This document shows, one piece after another, positions 43,306-51,619 of a DNA stretch of 55,269 nucleotides. Within the stretch, counting starts at the first letter, position 1; each line of letters starts with the position of its first letter. This DNA comes from Thermohalobaculum sp035513135 (GTDB lineage Bacteria; Pseudomonadota; Alphaproteobacteria; Rhodobacterales; Rhodobacteraceae): contig DATKCQ010000004.1 in assembly GCA_035513135.1 (NCBI GenBank), forward strand, positions 1-55,269, written 5' to 3'. A program made the translations under genes and the position numbers. The notes below the pieces were generated by a model, which saw only the letters and a list, made by a program, of their open reading frames with translations, was not told the DNA's origin and did not search any database.

Positions 43306-44357
43306 CAAGCCACCTTGAGCCTCTTCTGAAGTTCAGACGAGGAGGTGGTGTACTGGAAACGAAGCTTCTCGTCAGGCCTGGCGATGCGGAACGCCTCCTG
43401 GGAGGCGAGAGCGGCCTCGTGGAAGCCTGACAGGATCAGTCTCAGCTTGCCTGGGTAGTGGTTGATGTCGCCGATGGCGAAGATGCCGGGCGTCGAGGTC
43501 TGGAACTTCTCGGTGTCCACCCGGATCTGCTTGCCGTCGGCAAGGTCGAGCGACCATTCGGCGATCGGCCCCAGCTCGATGTTGAGGCCGAAGAAGGTCA
43601 GCAGCCGGTCGGCCGCGATGGTGGTGGCCTCGTTCTTGTTGCGCACGGTGACGGCTTCGAGCTCGCCGTCCGCGCCGTCGAGCCGGTCGAGCTCGCCCAT
43701 GACGAATCGCATGCGTCCCTCGGCCACGGCCTCCTCCATGGCGCTCACCGAGTGCGGCGCGCCGCGGAACGTGTCGCGCCGGTGCACCAGCGTCATCGAG
43801 CGCACCGCGGGCAACAGGTCGAGCGTCCAGTCGAGCGCCGAATCGCCGCCGCCGACCACGACCACGTCGCGGCCCTCGAAGTCGGCGCGCCTGCGCACGG
43901 CGTAGAACAGCGAGCGGCCCTCGTAGGGCGCGAGGCCGTCGATGCGCGGCCTGCGCGGTGTGAAGCTGCCCGCGCCCGCGGCGATGAAGACCACGGGGGC
44001 CACGTGCACCTCGCCCGCGTCGGTGACCAGCTCGAAGCGTCCGTCGGCGCGCCTGGTCAGGCGCTCGACCCGCTGATCGAAGCGGAAATCGGGCTCGAAG
44101 GGGGCGATCTGCTCCATCAGCCGGTCGGTCAGCTCCTGCCCGGTCAGGCGCGGCCAGGCCGGGATGTCGAAGATCGGCTTCTCCGGATAGAGCTCGGCGC
44201 ACTGGCCGCCGGGGCGGTCGAGCGTGTCGATCAGCCGCGCCTTGAGGCCCAGCAGCCCAAGCTCGAACACCGCGAACAGCCCGACCGGCCCGGCGCCGAT
44301 GATCAGCACGTCGGTCTCCTGGCTCCTGAGCGGCGAGACGAAATCGGCAGGGCTCAT
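43305..44357 (-). CDS. Ferredoxin-NADP+ reductase, thioredoxin reductase-like type
   Basis: The 350-residue flavoprotein has two Rossmann motifs, the FAD site LIIGAGPVGLFAVFELG (residues about 18-34) and the NADP site VVVVGGGDSALDWTL, plus the late ATG-like GIFAIGDINHYPGK. It lacks the redox CxxC of thioredoxin reductases, matching the type that reduces ferredoxin with NADPH. It is first in the sulfur operon, followed directly by ferredoxin. AAGG lies before the ATG. Confidence 0.92.
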   Translation of the reverse strand: MSPADFVSPLRSQETDVLIIGAGPVGLFAVFELGLLGLKARLIDTLDRPGGQCAELYPEKPIFDIPAWPRLTGQELTDRLMEQIAPFEPDFRFDQRVERLTRRADGRFELVTDAGEVHVAPVVFIAAGAGSFTPRRPRIDGLAPYEGRSLFYAVRRRADFEGRDVVVVGGGDSALDWTLDLLPAVRSMTLVHRRDTFRGAPHSVSAMEEAVAEGRMRFVMGELDRLDGADGELEAVTVRNKNEATTIAADRLLTFFGLNIELGPIAEWSLDLADGKQIRVDTEKFQTSTPGIFAIGDINHYPGKLRLILSGFHEAALASQEAFRIARPDEKLRFQYTTSSSELQKRLKVA

Positions 44358-44416
44358 GGCTTTTCACCTTCGGCTTGGCGCGTTGCGTCAGATTTAGCGC
44401 AGACCGGTGGGCGAAG

Positions 44417-44444
44417 CAATAATCTACACACAAAAATATTATTG
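44417..44444. promoter_or_regulatory. AT-rich spacer with 7-bp inverted repeat
   Basis: CAATAAT (44417-44423) and ATTATTG (44438-44444) are a perfect inverted repeat with 14 bases between and centres 21 bases apart, two DNA turns. The region from about 44415 to 44490 is far AT-richer than its surroundings. It lies between the divergent reductase and folP genes and probably holds their promoters and a dimeric regulator site, perhaps sulfur-responsive. Confidence 0.5.
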
Positions 44445-44518
44445 TGCCAGTAAATTACATATGGAAAACGTTTAATATAAATATTGCGGCCCCCTCCGTG
44501 CTGCGCTATGCGGCGCCG

Positions 44519-45553
44519 ATGCCGACCGGTCACCGTCGCATCTATCTTCGCCCGTTGCCTTGTGCGCCGGCGCGGCCCAATGCACGTCCACTGGCCGGCG
44601 GGCTGTTCGGCTTCGCCGATGTCGAGGTGCTCAGGCGGGGTGAAAGCCCTGAAATCCTCCCCGCGGACGCGGTCGAGGTGCTCTACCCGGAGGCGGCCGA
44701 GACGCTGGAGCTGGTGTCGGCGCCGCGCCCGCCGCTGGCCGGACTCGATCTCTCACACCCGCGTCTCATCGGCGTGGTCAACGTCACGCCGGACAGCTTC
44801 TCGGATGGCGGGCAGCTGGCCGATGCCGGGGCCGCGATCGCGCAGGCGCTGGCGCTGGCCGAGGCCGGAGCCGACATGCTCGACATCGGCGGCGAATCGA
44901 CGCGCCCCGGCGCCGAGCCGGTGCCGGTGGAGACCGAACTCGGCCGCGTCCTCCCCGTCATCGAGGGGCTGATCGGCGCCGGCTGCCCGGTGCCGATCTC
45001 CATCGACACCCGCAAGGCCGCCGTGGCCGAGGCGGCGCTTGCCGCGGGCGCGGTGATGTTCAACGACGTCTCGGCGCTGACCTACAGCCAGCGCAGCCCG
45101 GCCGTGGCGGCGAAGGCGGCCGCAATCTGCCTGATGCACGCCCAGGGCGATCCGCGCACCATGCAGGAGAACCCGCGCTACGGCGATGTGCTGCTCGACG
45201 TCTACGACTTCCTCGAGACGCGCATTGCCGCCGCCGCGGCGGCGGGCATCGGGCGCGAGCGCATCGCCGTCGACCCGGGGATAGGATTTGGCAAGAATCT
45301 GGGGCACAATCTGGCCTTGCTCCGCCGCCTGTCGATCTTTCACGGGCTCGGCACGGCCGTGCTGCTCGGTGTCTCGCGCAAGCGATTCATCGGGGTGCTC
45401 TCCGGCGTGGGCGAGGCACGGCGGCGGGTGGCGGGCTCGATCGCAGCCGGTCTCGGCGGGCTGGCGCAGGGGGCCCATATCCTGCGCGTGCACGACGTCG
45501 CCGAGACCCGGCAGGCGCTCGAGGTCTGGCGGGCGATCGTGCAGGACGCGTGA
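44519..45553 (+). CDS. folP: Dihydropteroate synthase
   Basis: FolP joins p-aminobenzoate to dihydropterin pyrophosphate in folate synthesis and is the sulfonamide target. The 344-residue product has an N-terminal extension of about 80 residues, then GVVNVTPDSFSDGG (pterin loop), DIGGESTRPGAEPV, SIDTRKAAVAEAAL, the Asp-rich barrel, and GVSRKRFIGVLSG. The MPTGHRR start is provisional: no ribosome site is visible, and a GTG at 44498 is also possible. It precedes glmM, a conserved pair. Confidence 0.94.
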   Translation: MPTGHRRIYLRPLPCAPARPNARPLAGGLFGFADVEVLRRGESPEILPADAVEVLYPEAAETLELVSAPRPPLAGLDLSHPRLIGVVNVTPDSFSDGGQLADAGAAIAQALALAEAGADMLDIGGESTRPGAEPVPVETELGRVLPVIEGLIGAGCPVPISIDTRKAAVAEAALAAGAVMFNDVSALTYSQRSPAVAAKAAAICLMHAQGDPRTMQENPRYGDVLLDVYDFLETRIAAAAAAGIGRERIAVDPGIGFGKNLGHNLALLRRLSIFHGLGTAVLLGVSRKRFIGVLSGVGEARRRVAGSIAAGLGGLAQGAHILRVHDVAETRQALEVWRAIVQDA

Positions 45554-45620
45554 ACCTGCCGGGCGTGACGCGCCCGCACCGCGGCCGCAGATGCCGCACA
45601 CGGAGAACGAGGAACAGCGG

Positions 45621-46964
45621 ATGAGCCGCAGGTATTTCGGCACGGACGGCATTCGTGGCCGGGCCAACGCCTGGCCGATGACCGCCGAGACCGCCATGCG
45701 GCTCGGCATGGCGGCGGGGCGCCACTTCACCAATGGCGCGCACCGCCACTCGGTGGTGATCGGCAAGGACACGCGGCGCTCGGGCTACATGATCGAGACG
45801 GCGCTGACCGCGGGATTCACCTCGGTCGGCATGGACGTGATCCAGCTCGGGCCGATGCCCACCCCCGCCGTCGGCATGCTCACCCGCTCGGTGCGCGCCG
45901 ATCTCGGGGTGATGATCTCGGCCTCGCACAACCCCTTCGAGGACAACGGCATCAAGCTGTTCGGCCCGGACGGCTACAAGCTCTCCGACCAGGTCGAGAC
46001 GGCGATCGAGCAGCTGATGGATGCGTCCCCCGAGCTCGCGCCCCCGGGCGAGATCGGCCGGGCACGCCGCCTCGACGACGGCCGCGGCCGCTACATCGAG
46101 TTTTGCAAGGCCTGCTTTCCGCGCGGGCGCACGCTCGCCGGCCTCAAGGTGGTGATCGACTGCGCCAACGGCGCGGCCTACGCCACCGCGCCCGAGGTGC
46201 TGTGGGAGCTGGGGGCCGAGGTGATCCGGCTGGGGGTCGGCCCGGATGGCGAGAACATCAACCGCGACTGCGGCTCGACCCGTCCCGCCGCCTGCCAGCG
46301 CGCGGTGCTCGAGGCCGGGGCGAGCCTCGGGATCGCGCTGGACGGGGACGCCGACCGGGTCCACCTGATCGACGAGGCCGGCCGGGTGGTCGACGGCGAT
46401 CAGATCATGGGCCTGATCGCCACGCGCTGGGCCGCCGAGGGCAAGCTGGCGCAGGGCACGCTGGTGGCCACCGTGATGTCGAACCTCGGGCTCGAGCGGC
46501 TGCTGGCGGCGCACGGCATCGGCCTCGTGCGCACCCGGGTCGGCGACCGCTACGTGGTCGAGGAGATGCGCGCGGGCGGCTACAATCTGGGCGGCGAGCA
46601 ATCGGGCCACGTGGTCCTCGGCGACTATGTGACCACGGGCGACGGGCTGCTGGCAGCGCTGCAGGTGCTCGACGCGATGGTGGCCGAGGACTGCCCCGCC
46701 TCGGCGGTTCTGAACGTGTTCGAGCCGGTGCCGCAGCTCCTGCGCAACGTGCGCTACGACGGGGCGACGCGGCCGCTCGAGGCCGCGCCGGTGCGCGCCG
46801 CCATCGCCGCCGCCGAGGCGCGGCTCGGCGCCGCCGGACGCCTGGTGATCCGCAATTCGGGCACCGAGCCGCTGGTCCGCGTGATGGGCGAGGCCGAGGA
46901 CCCCGCCCTGCTCGCCGAGGTCGTGGACGGCATCTGCACGGCGGTCGAGCAGGCGGCGAAGTAG
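45621..46964 (+). CDS. glmM: Phosphoglucosamine mutase
   Basis: GlmM interconverts glucosamine 6- and 1-phosphates on the way to UDP-GlcNAc, peptidoglycan and LPS. The 447-residue product begins MSRRYFGTDGIRGRAN and has the phosphoserine loop GVMISASHNPFEDNG (catalytic Ser about 102), the metal loop LDGDADRVH, the sugar loop GGEQSGHVVLGDY, and the phosphate-binding C-terminal RNSGTEPLVRVM. GAGGAAC lies upstream of the ATG. It follows folP by 67 bases. Confidence 0.97.
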   Translation: MSRRYFGTDGIRGRANAWPMTAETAMRLGMAAGRHFTNGAHRHSVVIGKDTRRSGYMIETALTAGFTSVGMDVIQLGPMPTPAVGMLTRSVRADLGVMISASHNPFEDNGIKLFGPDGYKLSDQVETAIEQLMDASPELAPPGEIGRARRLDDGRGRYIEFCKACFPRGRTLAGLKVVIDCANGAAYATAPEVLWELGAEVIRLGVGPDGENINRDCGSTRPAACQRAVLEAGASLGIALDGDADRVHLIDEAGRVVDGDQIMGLIATRWAAEGKLAQGTLVATVMSNLGLERLLAAHGIGLVRTRVGDRYVVEEMRAGGYNLGGEQSGHVVLGDYVTTGDGLLAALQVLDAMVAEDCPASAVLNVFEPVPQLLRNVRYDGATRPLEAAPVRAAIAAAEARLGAAGRLVIRNSGTEPLVRVMGEAEDPALLAEVVDGICTAVEQAAK

Positions 46965-47004
46965 GCCCCGCCCAGTTCAACCGCCTCCGTTCAGCGGCCC
47001 CCTT

Positions 47005-47952
47005 TCAACCGCCCCTGCGTGCGCCGCCGAAGCGCACCGCCGCGGCGCGGCGCTCCCAGGCCGCCTCGGCGCTGAAACGGTATTCGGCCGCGGGGCGCCC
47101 GCCGTGGCGGCTCGAGTGGGTGCCGGTCGGCTCGATCAGGCCCGAGCGCTCCACCATGCGGCGGAAGTTCTGCTTGTGCAGCAGCACGCCCGAGACCGCC
47201 TCTGCCGCGCGCTGCAGCTCGTAGAGGGTGAAGGTCTCGCCCACCAGGTCGAACAGCACCGGGCGATATTTCAGCTTGCCGCGCAGCCGGCCGATGGCGG
47301 TGGCGAGGATCCGCCGGTGGTCGCGCGACGCCGGGGCGCCCAGCGCCGGCAGGTCGACGGGCGGCGGCTCGCCCCGGTCGCGCCAGGCCTCGGCGACCAG
47401 CCGGGCGCTGTAGAGCAGTTCGTAGCGCTCGAGCACCAGCTCGTCGCGCCAGCCCGCGCCCCCCACACCGAACAGCGCCGCGACCCGCTCGCGCCGCACC
47501 GCCGCGGCGCCGGTCTCGCCCGCCCATGCCTCGAGGCGGGGCAGGATCACCCCGCCCAGCACCGGCGGCACCCCGTCGCGCAGGTCCTCCCAGGGGAACC
47601 AGTGGGTCCAGGGCGTCCAGTCGCTCGCCAGCCTCGCCGCCTCCCAGCGTGCCAGCGCGAGATAGCCGATCGAGACGGTGTGCGGCCCGGAGGGGTTGCG
47701 CGCGGCCGAGCGGCGCGGGTCGCCGAAGGTGTAGAGCTGCTCGATGTAGTCGAGCGGGATGCCGGTGCGCGCCTCCACCCACTCGGCCAGCGCCTGGTGC
47801 AGCGTGCGGTGGCGGTCCGGGTCGAAGGCGGCGGTCGGCAGGTCGCGGCCCTCGGGGCCGGGTGGCGTCAGCACCATCGGGCGCATGCGCGCCCCGTGCG
47901 CCTCGAGCGTCACGATCACCGCCGAGAGCTCGACCTGCACCGGACGGGTCAC
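47005..47952 (-). CDS. Nudix-like regulator, NrtR type
   Basis: The 315-residue protein has an N-terminal Nudix fold (VELSAVIVTLEAHGARMRP, then FDPDRHRTLHQALAEWVEARTGI in parts) whose box is degenerate: only one of the metal Glu pair is retained. The C-terminal half (LRGKLKYRPVLFDLVGETFTLYELQRAAEAVSG in parts, followed by FRRMVERSGLIEPTGTHS) is the winged helix of NrtR, an ADP-ribose-sensing repressor of NAD synthesis. The start is GTG, and it overlaps the HD gene by four bases (GTGA). NAD genes are not visible nearby, so its targets are elsewhere. Confidence 0.82.
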   Translation of the reverse strand: MTRPVQVELSAVIVTLEAHGARMRPMVLTPPGPEGRDLPTAAFDPDRHRTLHQALAEWVEARTGIPLDYIEQLYTFGDPRRSAARNPSGPHTVSIGYLALARWEAARLASDWTPWTHWFPWEDLRDGVPPVLGGVILPRLEAWAGETGAAAVRRERVAALFGVGGAGWRDELVLERYELLYSARLVAEAWRDRGEPPPVDLPALGAPASRDHRRILATAIGRLRGKLKYRPVLFDLVGETFTLYELQRAAEAVSGVLLHKQNFRRMVERSGLIEPTGTHSSRHGGRPAAEYRFSAEAAWERRAAAVRFGGARRGG

Positions 47953-48542
47953 CGGCGCACCTGAAGGTGGAGCTGGCGGAACCTGGCGAGGAAGGCGCGC
48001 TGCACCGCCCGCGTCGACATGGGCTTGAGCTCGACATGCCCGGCGCCGGCAAAGCGCGGGCGGGGGAAGTGTTTCCGCGCCTCGGGCTCGGTGAAGCCGG
48101 CGAGCTGGGTCGCCTCGAACCAGGCGGCCAGCCGGTCGGCCCGCTTGATCAGTTTCTCGAGCGGCGCGGGCGGGTCGGCGGCGAGGTCGAAGCGGATGCG
48201 GATGGCGCTGCCCAGCCGCGCCTCGAAGGCCCGGTAGTCGAGGCCGATCGCTGCCTTGAACGGCGAGATCATGTCGCCAATCACGTATTCCGGCGCGTCA
48301 TGCAACAGCGCCGCCAGCCGCTCCGCCGGCCCCGCCTTCGGCTTCAGGCGCCGCACCAGCTGCTCGACCAGCAGCGAGTGCTGGGCGACCGAGAACGGGT
48401 GGTCGCCCACGGTCTGGCCGTTCCAGCGCGCCACCCGGGCGAGGCCGTGGGCGATGTCCTCGATCTCGATGTCGAGCGGCGAGGGGTCGAGCAGGTCGAG
48501 CCTGCGCCCCGAGAGCATTCGCTGCCACGCCCGTGCCGCCAT
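47949..48542 (-). CDS. HD-domain hydrolase, YfbR-like
   Basis: YfbR-type HD proteins dephosphorylate deoxynucleoside monophosphates. The 197-residue product has the HD metal residues in GDHPFSVAQHSLLVEQL (His) and LLHDAPEYVIGDM (HD), with a downstream Asp in EKLIKRADRLAAW. The overlap with the NrtR-like gene suggests shared control of nucleotide or NAD turnover. Substrate is not proven. Confidence 0.85.
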   Translation of the reverse strand: MAARAWQRMLSGRRLDLLDPSPLDIEIEDIAHGLARVARWNGQTVGDHPFSVAQHSLLVEQLVRRLKPKAGPAERLAALLHDAPEYVIGDMISPFKAAIGLDYRAFEARLGSAIRIRFDLAADPPAPLEKLIKRADRLAAWFEATQLAGFTEPEARKHFPRPRFAGAGHVELKPMSTRAVQRAFLARFRQLHLQVRR

Positions 48543-48674
48543 GCCTCGCCCGCCTCCTCGCCCGCCCGTGGCTCGCCCGTTGCCCGCGCTCGACCGCCGG
48601 CGTCCGGCGCCGGTTGCCCGACCTCACCGTGGCCCGGATGCAGCGCGGCTCCGAGTCCGGCCCGAAGCTCGTGC

Positions 48675-49991
48675 TTAGCCCACGAAGCGGAGCTGCGTGA
48701 AGCGCTGGCGAAATGCGCTGACTTCGCCGGCCAGCGCCTCGGGCTCCGGCCCCAGGGCGCGGGCGATCAGCCCGGCCAGCTCGCCCATGTGGCGCGCCGT
48801 CATGCCCCGGCGCACGATCTCGGGCGTCCCCAGGCGCAGGCCGTTCATGTCGCCCGCGACCGGCGGCAGCGGCAGGCCGATGCCGCAGGTCAGGATGTTG
48901 CCGCGCCGCAGATGCTTCGCCATGCGCTGGCCGCCGCCCCAGCGCGCCGCCTCGAGCGCGAACTGGTGCGAGCGCGTGGCGACGCCCGCCGCCCGGAACA
49001 CCGGCAGCCCCTCGGCCTCAAGCGCCGCGGCCAGCGCCGCCGCCGTCGCCACCATCTCCGCCGCATAGGCCGGCCCGTGCGCGCGCCAGTCGAGCAGCGC
49101 CAGCGCCAGCGCCGCCACCCGGCCCGCGTCGAAATTCGCCGTCAGCCCCGGGAAGGCGATGCGGTCGAGCCGCTCGGCCAGCCCGGGGTCGTTCGTCACC
49201 AGCAGCCCGCCGGCCGGGCCGCCGAGGCTCTTGTAGGTGCTCATGCTCATCAGGTCGGCGCCCTCGGCCAGCGGGTTCGGCCACGCGCCCCCGGCGATCA
49301 TGCCGCAAAGATGCGCCGCGTCGAACAGCAGCCGCGCCCCCGCCGCGTCGGCCACGGCGCGCACCTCGGCCACCGGGTGCGGCGCCAGGTTCAGGCTGCC
49401 GCCCAGCGTGATCAGCGCCGGGCGCACGGCGTCCGCCAGCCGCGCCAGCCCCGCCACGTCCACGGTGTAGCCGTCGTCGGCCACCGGCGCGGCGTGGATG
49501 CGCAGCCCGTAGAGCCCGGCCGCCCCGGCCTCGTGGTGCGTGACGTGCCCGCCCAGCGTCGCCGGCGGCACGATCACCGCGTCGCCGGGCCGGCTGCAGG
49601 CCATGAAGGCGTAGAGGTTGGCCATCGCGCCCGAGGGCACCCGCACCTCGGCGAAGCGCGCGTCGAACACCTCGGCCGCCAGCTCGGCGGCGATCACCTC
49701 GATTCGCTCGATCGCCTCGAGGCCCATCTCGTACTTGTCGCCCGGATAGCCGAGCGAGGGCCGCGTCCCCAGTCCCGCCGCCAGTGCCGCCTCGGCCCGG
49801 CGGTTCATCACGTTGGTCGCCGGGTTGAGGTTCACGCACTCGCGCTCGTGGATCGCGCGGTTGCGCTCGATCAGCGCGCGGATGCGCACGGCCAGCGTTC
49901 CGGTGTCGGCCGCGGCCGCCTCGCCCGCGATGCGCTGCACGTAGGCCTCGCACGCCGCCGGCACCCAGTCGCGCCGCGCCAGGTGGGTCAT
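48675..49991 (-). CDS. SHMT-like PLP-dependent enzyme
   Basis: The 438-residue protein is homologous to serine hydroxymethyltransferase but diverges from housekeeping GlyA: the segment SLGYPGDKYEMGLEAIERIE replaces the usual NKYAEGYPGKRYYGG, and the PLP Lys is in STYKSLGGPAGG rather than THKTLRGPRGG. VPPATLGGHVTHHEAGAAG carries the conserved His. It may act on a different hydroxymethyl or aldol substrate such as 2-methylserine or another beta-hydroxy amino acid. AGGAG lies 6 bases before the ATG. It follows the histidine kinase by 15 bases and is probably co-transcribed. Confidence 0.82.
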   Translation of the reverse strand: MTHLARRDWVPAACEAYVQRIAGEAAAADTGTLAVRIRALIERNRAIHERECVNLNPATNVMNRRAEAALAAGLGTRPSLGYPGDKYEMGLEAIERIEVIAAELAAEVFDARFAEVRVPSGAMANLYAFMACSRPGDAVIVPPATLGGHVTHHEAGAAGLYGLRIHAAPVADDGYTVDVAGLARLADAVRPALITLGGSLNLAPHPVAEVRAVADAAGARLLFDAAHLCGMIAGGAWPNPLAEGADLMSMSTYKSLGGPAGGLLVTNDPGLAERLDRIAFPGLTANFDAGRVAALALALLDWRAHGPAYAAEMVATAAALAAALEAEGLPVFRAAGVATRSHQFALEAARWGGGQRMAKHLRRGNILTCGIGLPLPPVAGDMNGLRLGTPEIVRRGMTARHMGELAGLIARALGPEPEALAGEVSAFRQRFTQLRFVG

Positions 49992-50006
49992 CGCCGTCTC
50001 CTATGC

Positions 50007-50999
50007 TCACACCGGGTCGAGGCAGCGTGCCGCCGGAAAGGCGAGCCGCGCAGTCAGCCCCTGGCCCGGCGCCGACTCGAACTCGAGCTCCGCGCCGTTG
50101 GCCCGCGCCAGCGCACGGCTGAGCACGATCCCGCGTCCCGGCCCGTGCCCCTCCAGCAGCCGTGCCAGCGCGTCCGCCTCGAGCCCAGGGCCGTTGTCGG
50201 CGATCTCGAGCACCAGCCCCTGGCGCGCGCCCGGCGCGCTTAGCCCGAGCCGCACCTCGGCGCCCGGCCCCGCGTGATGCACCGCGTTCTCGAGCAGGCT
50301 GTCCAGCACGCTCCACAGCGTGCGCTCGTCGCCCAGCACCAGCGGGCTCTCGCCGCGTCCAGGCAGGCCGCCCGGGTCGATGCTCACCTGCGCCGCCGCG
50401 GCCGCCGGTGTCGCCAGCCGCACCACCCGGCGCGCCAGTCGGGCGATGTCCACCTCGCCCGGCGCCACCGGGATGCTTGCCTCGCCCGTGCTGCCGGCGG
50501 TCTCGAGGTCCTCGGCGATTCGCATCAGCCGCCACGCCGCGGCGACAATGTCGGAGGCATGCACGGCCGCCTCGCCAGGCTTGCTCCGCCCGGTTCCGGC
50601 CCGGATCATCTCGGCGAAGCCGATCACCGCGGCGAGCGGCGAGCGCATGTCGTGGCAGAGCCTGAGCAGGGCCTCCCGCACGTCCTCGGGCAGCCCGCGC
50701 CCGGTGACCGGCTCGGCGGTCTCGCAGGCCGAGAAGGCGACCAGGATGCGAACCCGCTCGCCGCCCCGCTGGCGCCACAGGCTGATGCGAAAGCGCTGCT
50801 GGCCGGCGCCGGTGATCAGCCAGGCGATCCCCTCGGCGCTGCCGTCGGTCACAGCGCGCGCCAGCAGCGCCTGCCCGCGGTCGCGTTGCACGAAGCGCTC
50901 GGTCAGCCGGGCCGCATCCTCGCCGAAGATCGCCGTGTCGGCGGGGCTGCGCTCGCGGATCTGTCCGGCGACATCGAGTGCTGCCATCGCCACCGGCAT
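50007..50999 (-). CDS. Soluble histidine kinase
   Basis: The 330-residue protein has a PAS-like N-terminal segment (about 1-100, with RFRISLWRQRGGERVRILVAFS in outline), the H box LCHDMRSPLAAVIGF with phosphoacceptor His near 122, and an HATPase with N box LLENAVHHAGPGAEV, G1 IADNGPGLE, and G2 GRGIVLSRALARANG. There is no membrane segment, so it is a cytosolic sensor. No response regulator lies next to it. The ATG at 50999 has GGAG 8 bases upstream; an ATG at 51068 is possible, but farther upstream the sequence is repetitive Arg-rich. Confidence 0.85.
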   Translation of the reverse strand: MPVAMAALDVAGQIRERSPADTAIFGEDAARLTERFVQRDRGQALLARAVTDGSAEGIAWLITGAGQQRFRISLWRQRGGERVRILVAFSACETAEPVTGRGLPEDVREALLRLCHDMRSPLAAVIGFAEMIRAGTGRSKPGEAAVHASDIVAAAWRLMRIAEDLETAGSTGEASIPVAPGEVDIARLARRVVRLATPAAAAAQVSIDPGGLPGRGESPLVLGDERTLWSVLDSLLENAVHHAGPGAEVRLGLSAPGARQGLVLEIADNGPGLEADALARLLEGHGPGRGIVLSRALARANGAELEFESAPGQGLTARLAFPAARCLDPV

Positions 51000-51129
51000 G
51001 GCGGACTCCGGCCCCCCCTGCTGGTCCGGCCTCACCGGGCGGCTCGCGAACAGGTTGCCCCCGGCCATGCCGGGCGGGATGCCCGAATGCCCCTCAGAGG
51101 CGCCTCCCAGCCCATGCCGCCGATTCCGG

Positions 51130-51174
51130 CCCCCGCGCACCCGGCCCCCGCGCACCCGGCACCCGCGCACCCGG
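51130..51174. repeat. Three 15-bp tandem repeats upstream of the histidine kinase
   Basis: Units CCCCCGCGCACCCGG, CCCCCGCGCACCCGG and CACCCGCGCACCCGG lie head to tail in the 543-base region between the kinase and tRNA-His. They carry no promoter motif. Variable copy number here might affect kinase transcription. Confidence 0.8.
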
Positions 51175-51542
51175 TACGCGTTCGGGGACGACGCGCGGCT
51201 CGTGCGCGGTCTGCGTGGGCTGTGGCGGCCCGAAACCGGCCGGAAGGTTGGCACCCCCGGCCTGCCAATGGATTGGTGACATACCCCCCAAGATTGCACA
51301 CGAGATCCCGCCCGACACCGAATCGACCACCAGGCGCGCACCGCCGCCTGCCCCCTCCACGCCCATATCACCTCTCCAATACCGTGCGCGATCGCGCTCA
51401 CCGATACTATGGAAACCCGCACGCCGTTCCAGCCCGGATGCGGTCCGGATAACCGAATCCGCCGATCCGGCGCTTGAAAATCGCCGCTTCGGCGGATAGA
51501 TGAACCCGTTGCGGGACGCGGCAGGCTGCGGCTCCCGCGTGG

Positions 51543-51619
51543 GCCGCCTTAGCTCAGCAGGTTAGAGCACCAGATTGTGGATCTGGGGGTCTCTGGTTCG
51601 AATCCAGAAGGCGGTACCA
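51543..51619 (+). tRNA. tRNA-His (anticodon GTG)
   Basis: GCCGCCT...AGGCGGT form the acceptor, the anticodon stem CCAGA/TCTGG has loop TTGTGGA, and GTTCGAATC is the T loop. CCA is encoded at 51617-51619. The discriminator is A and the first pair is G1-U72; there is no C73 to pair with a G at -1, which is the unusual tRNA-His form found in a group of alphaproteobacteria. Confidence 0.95.
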
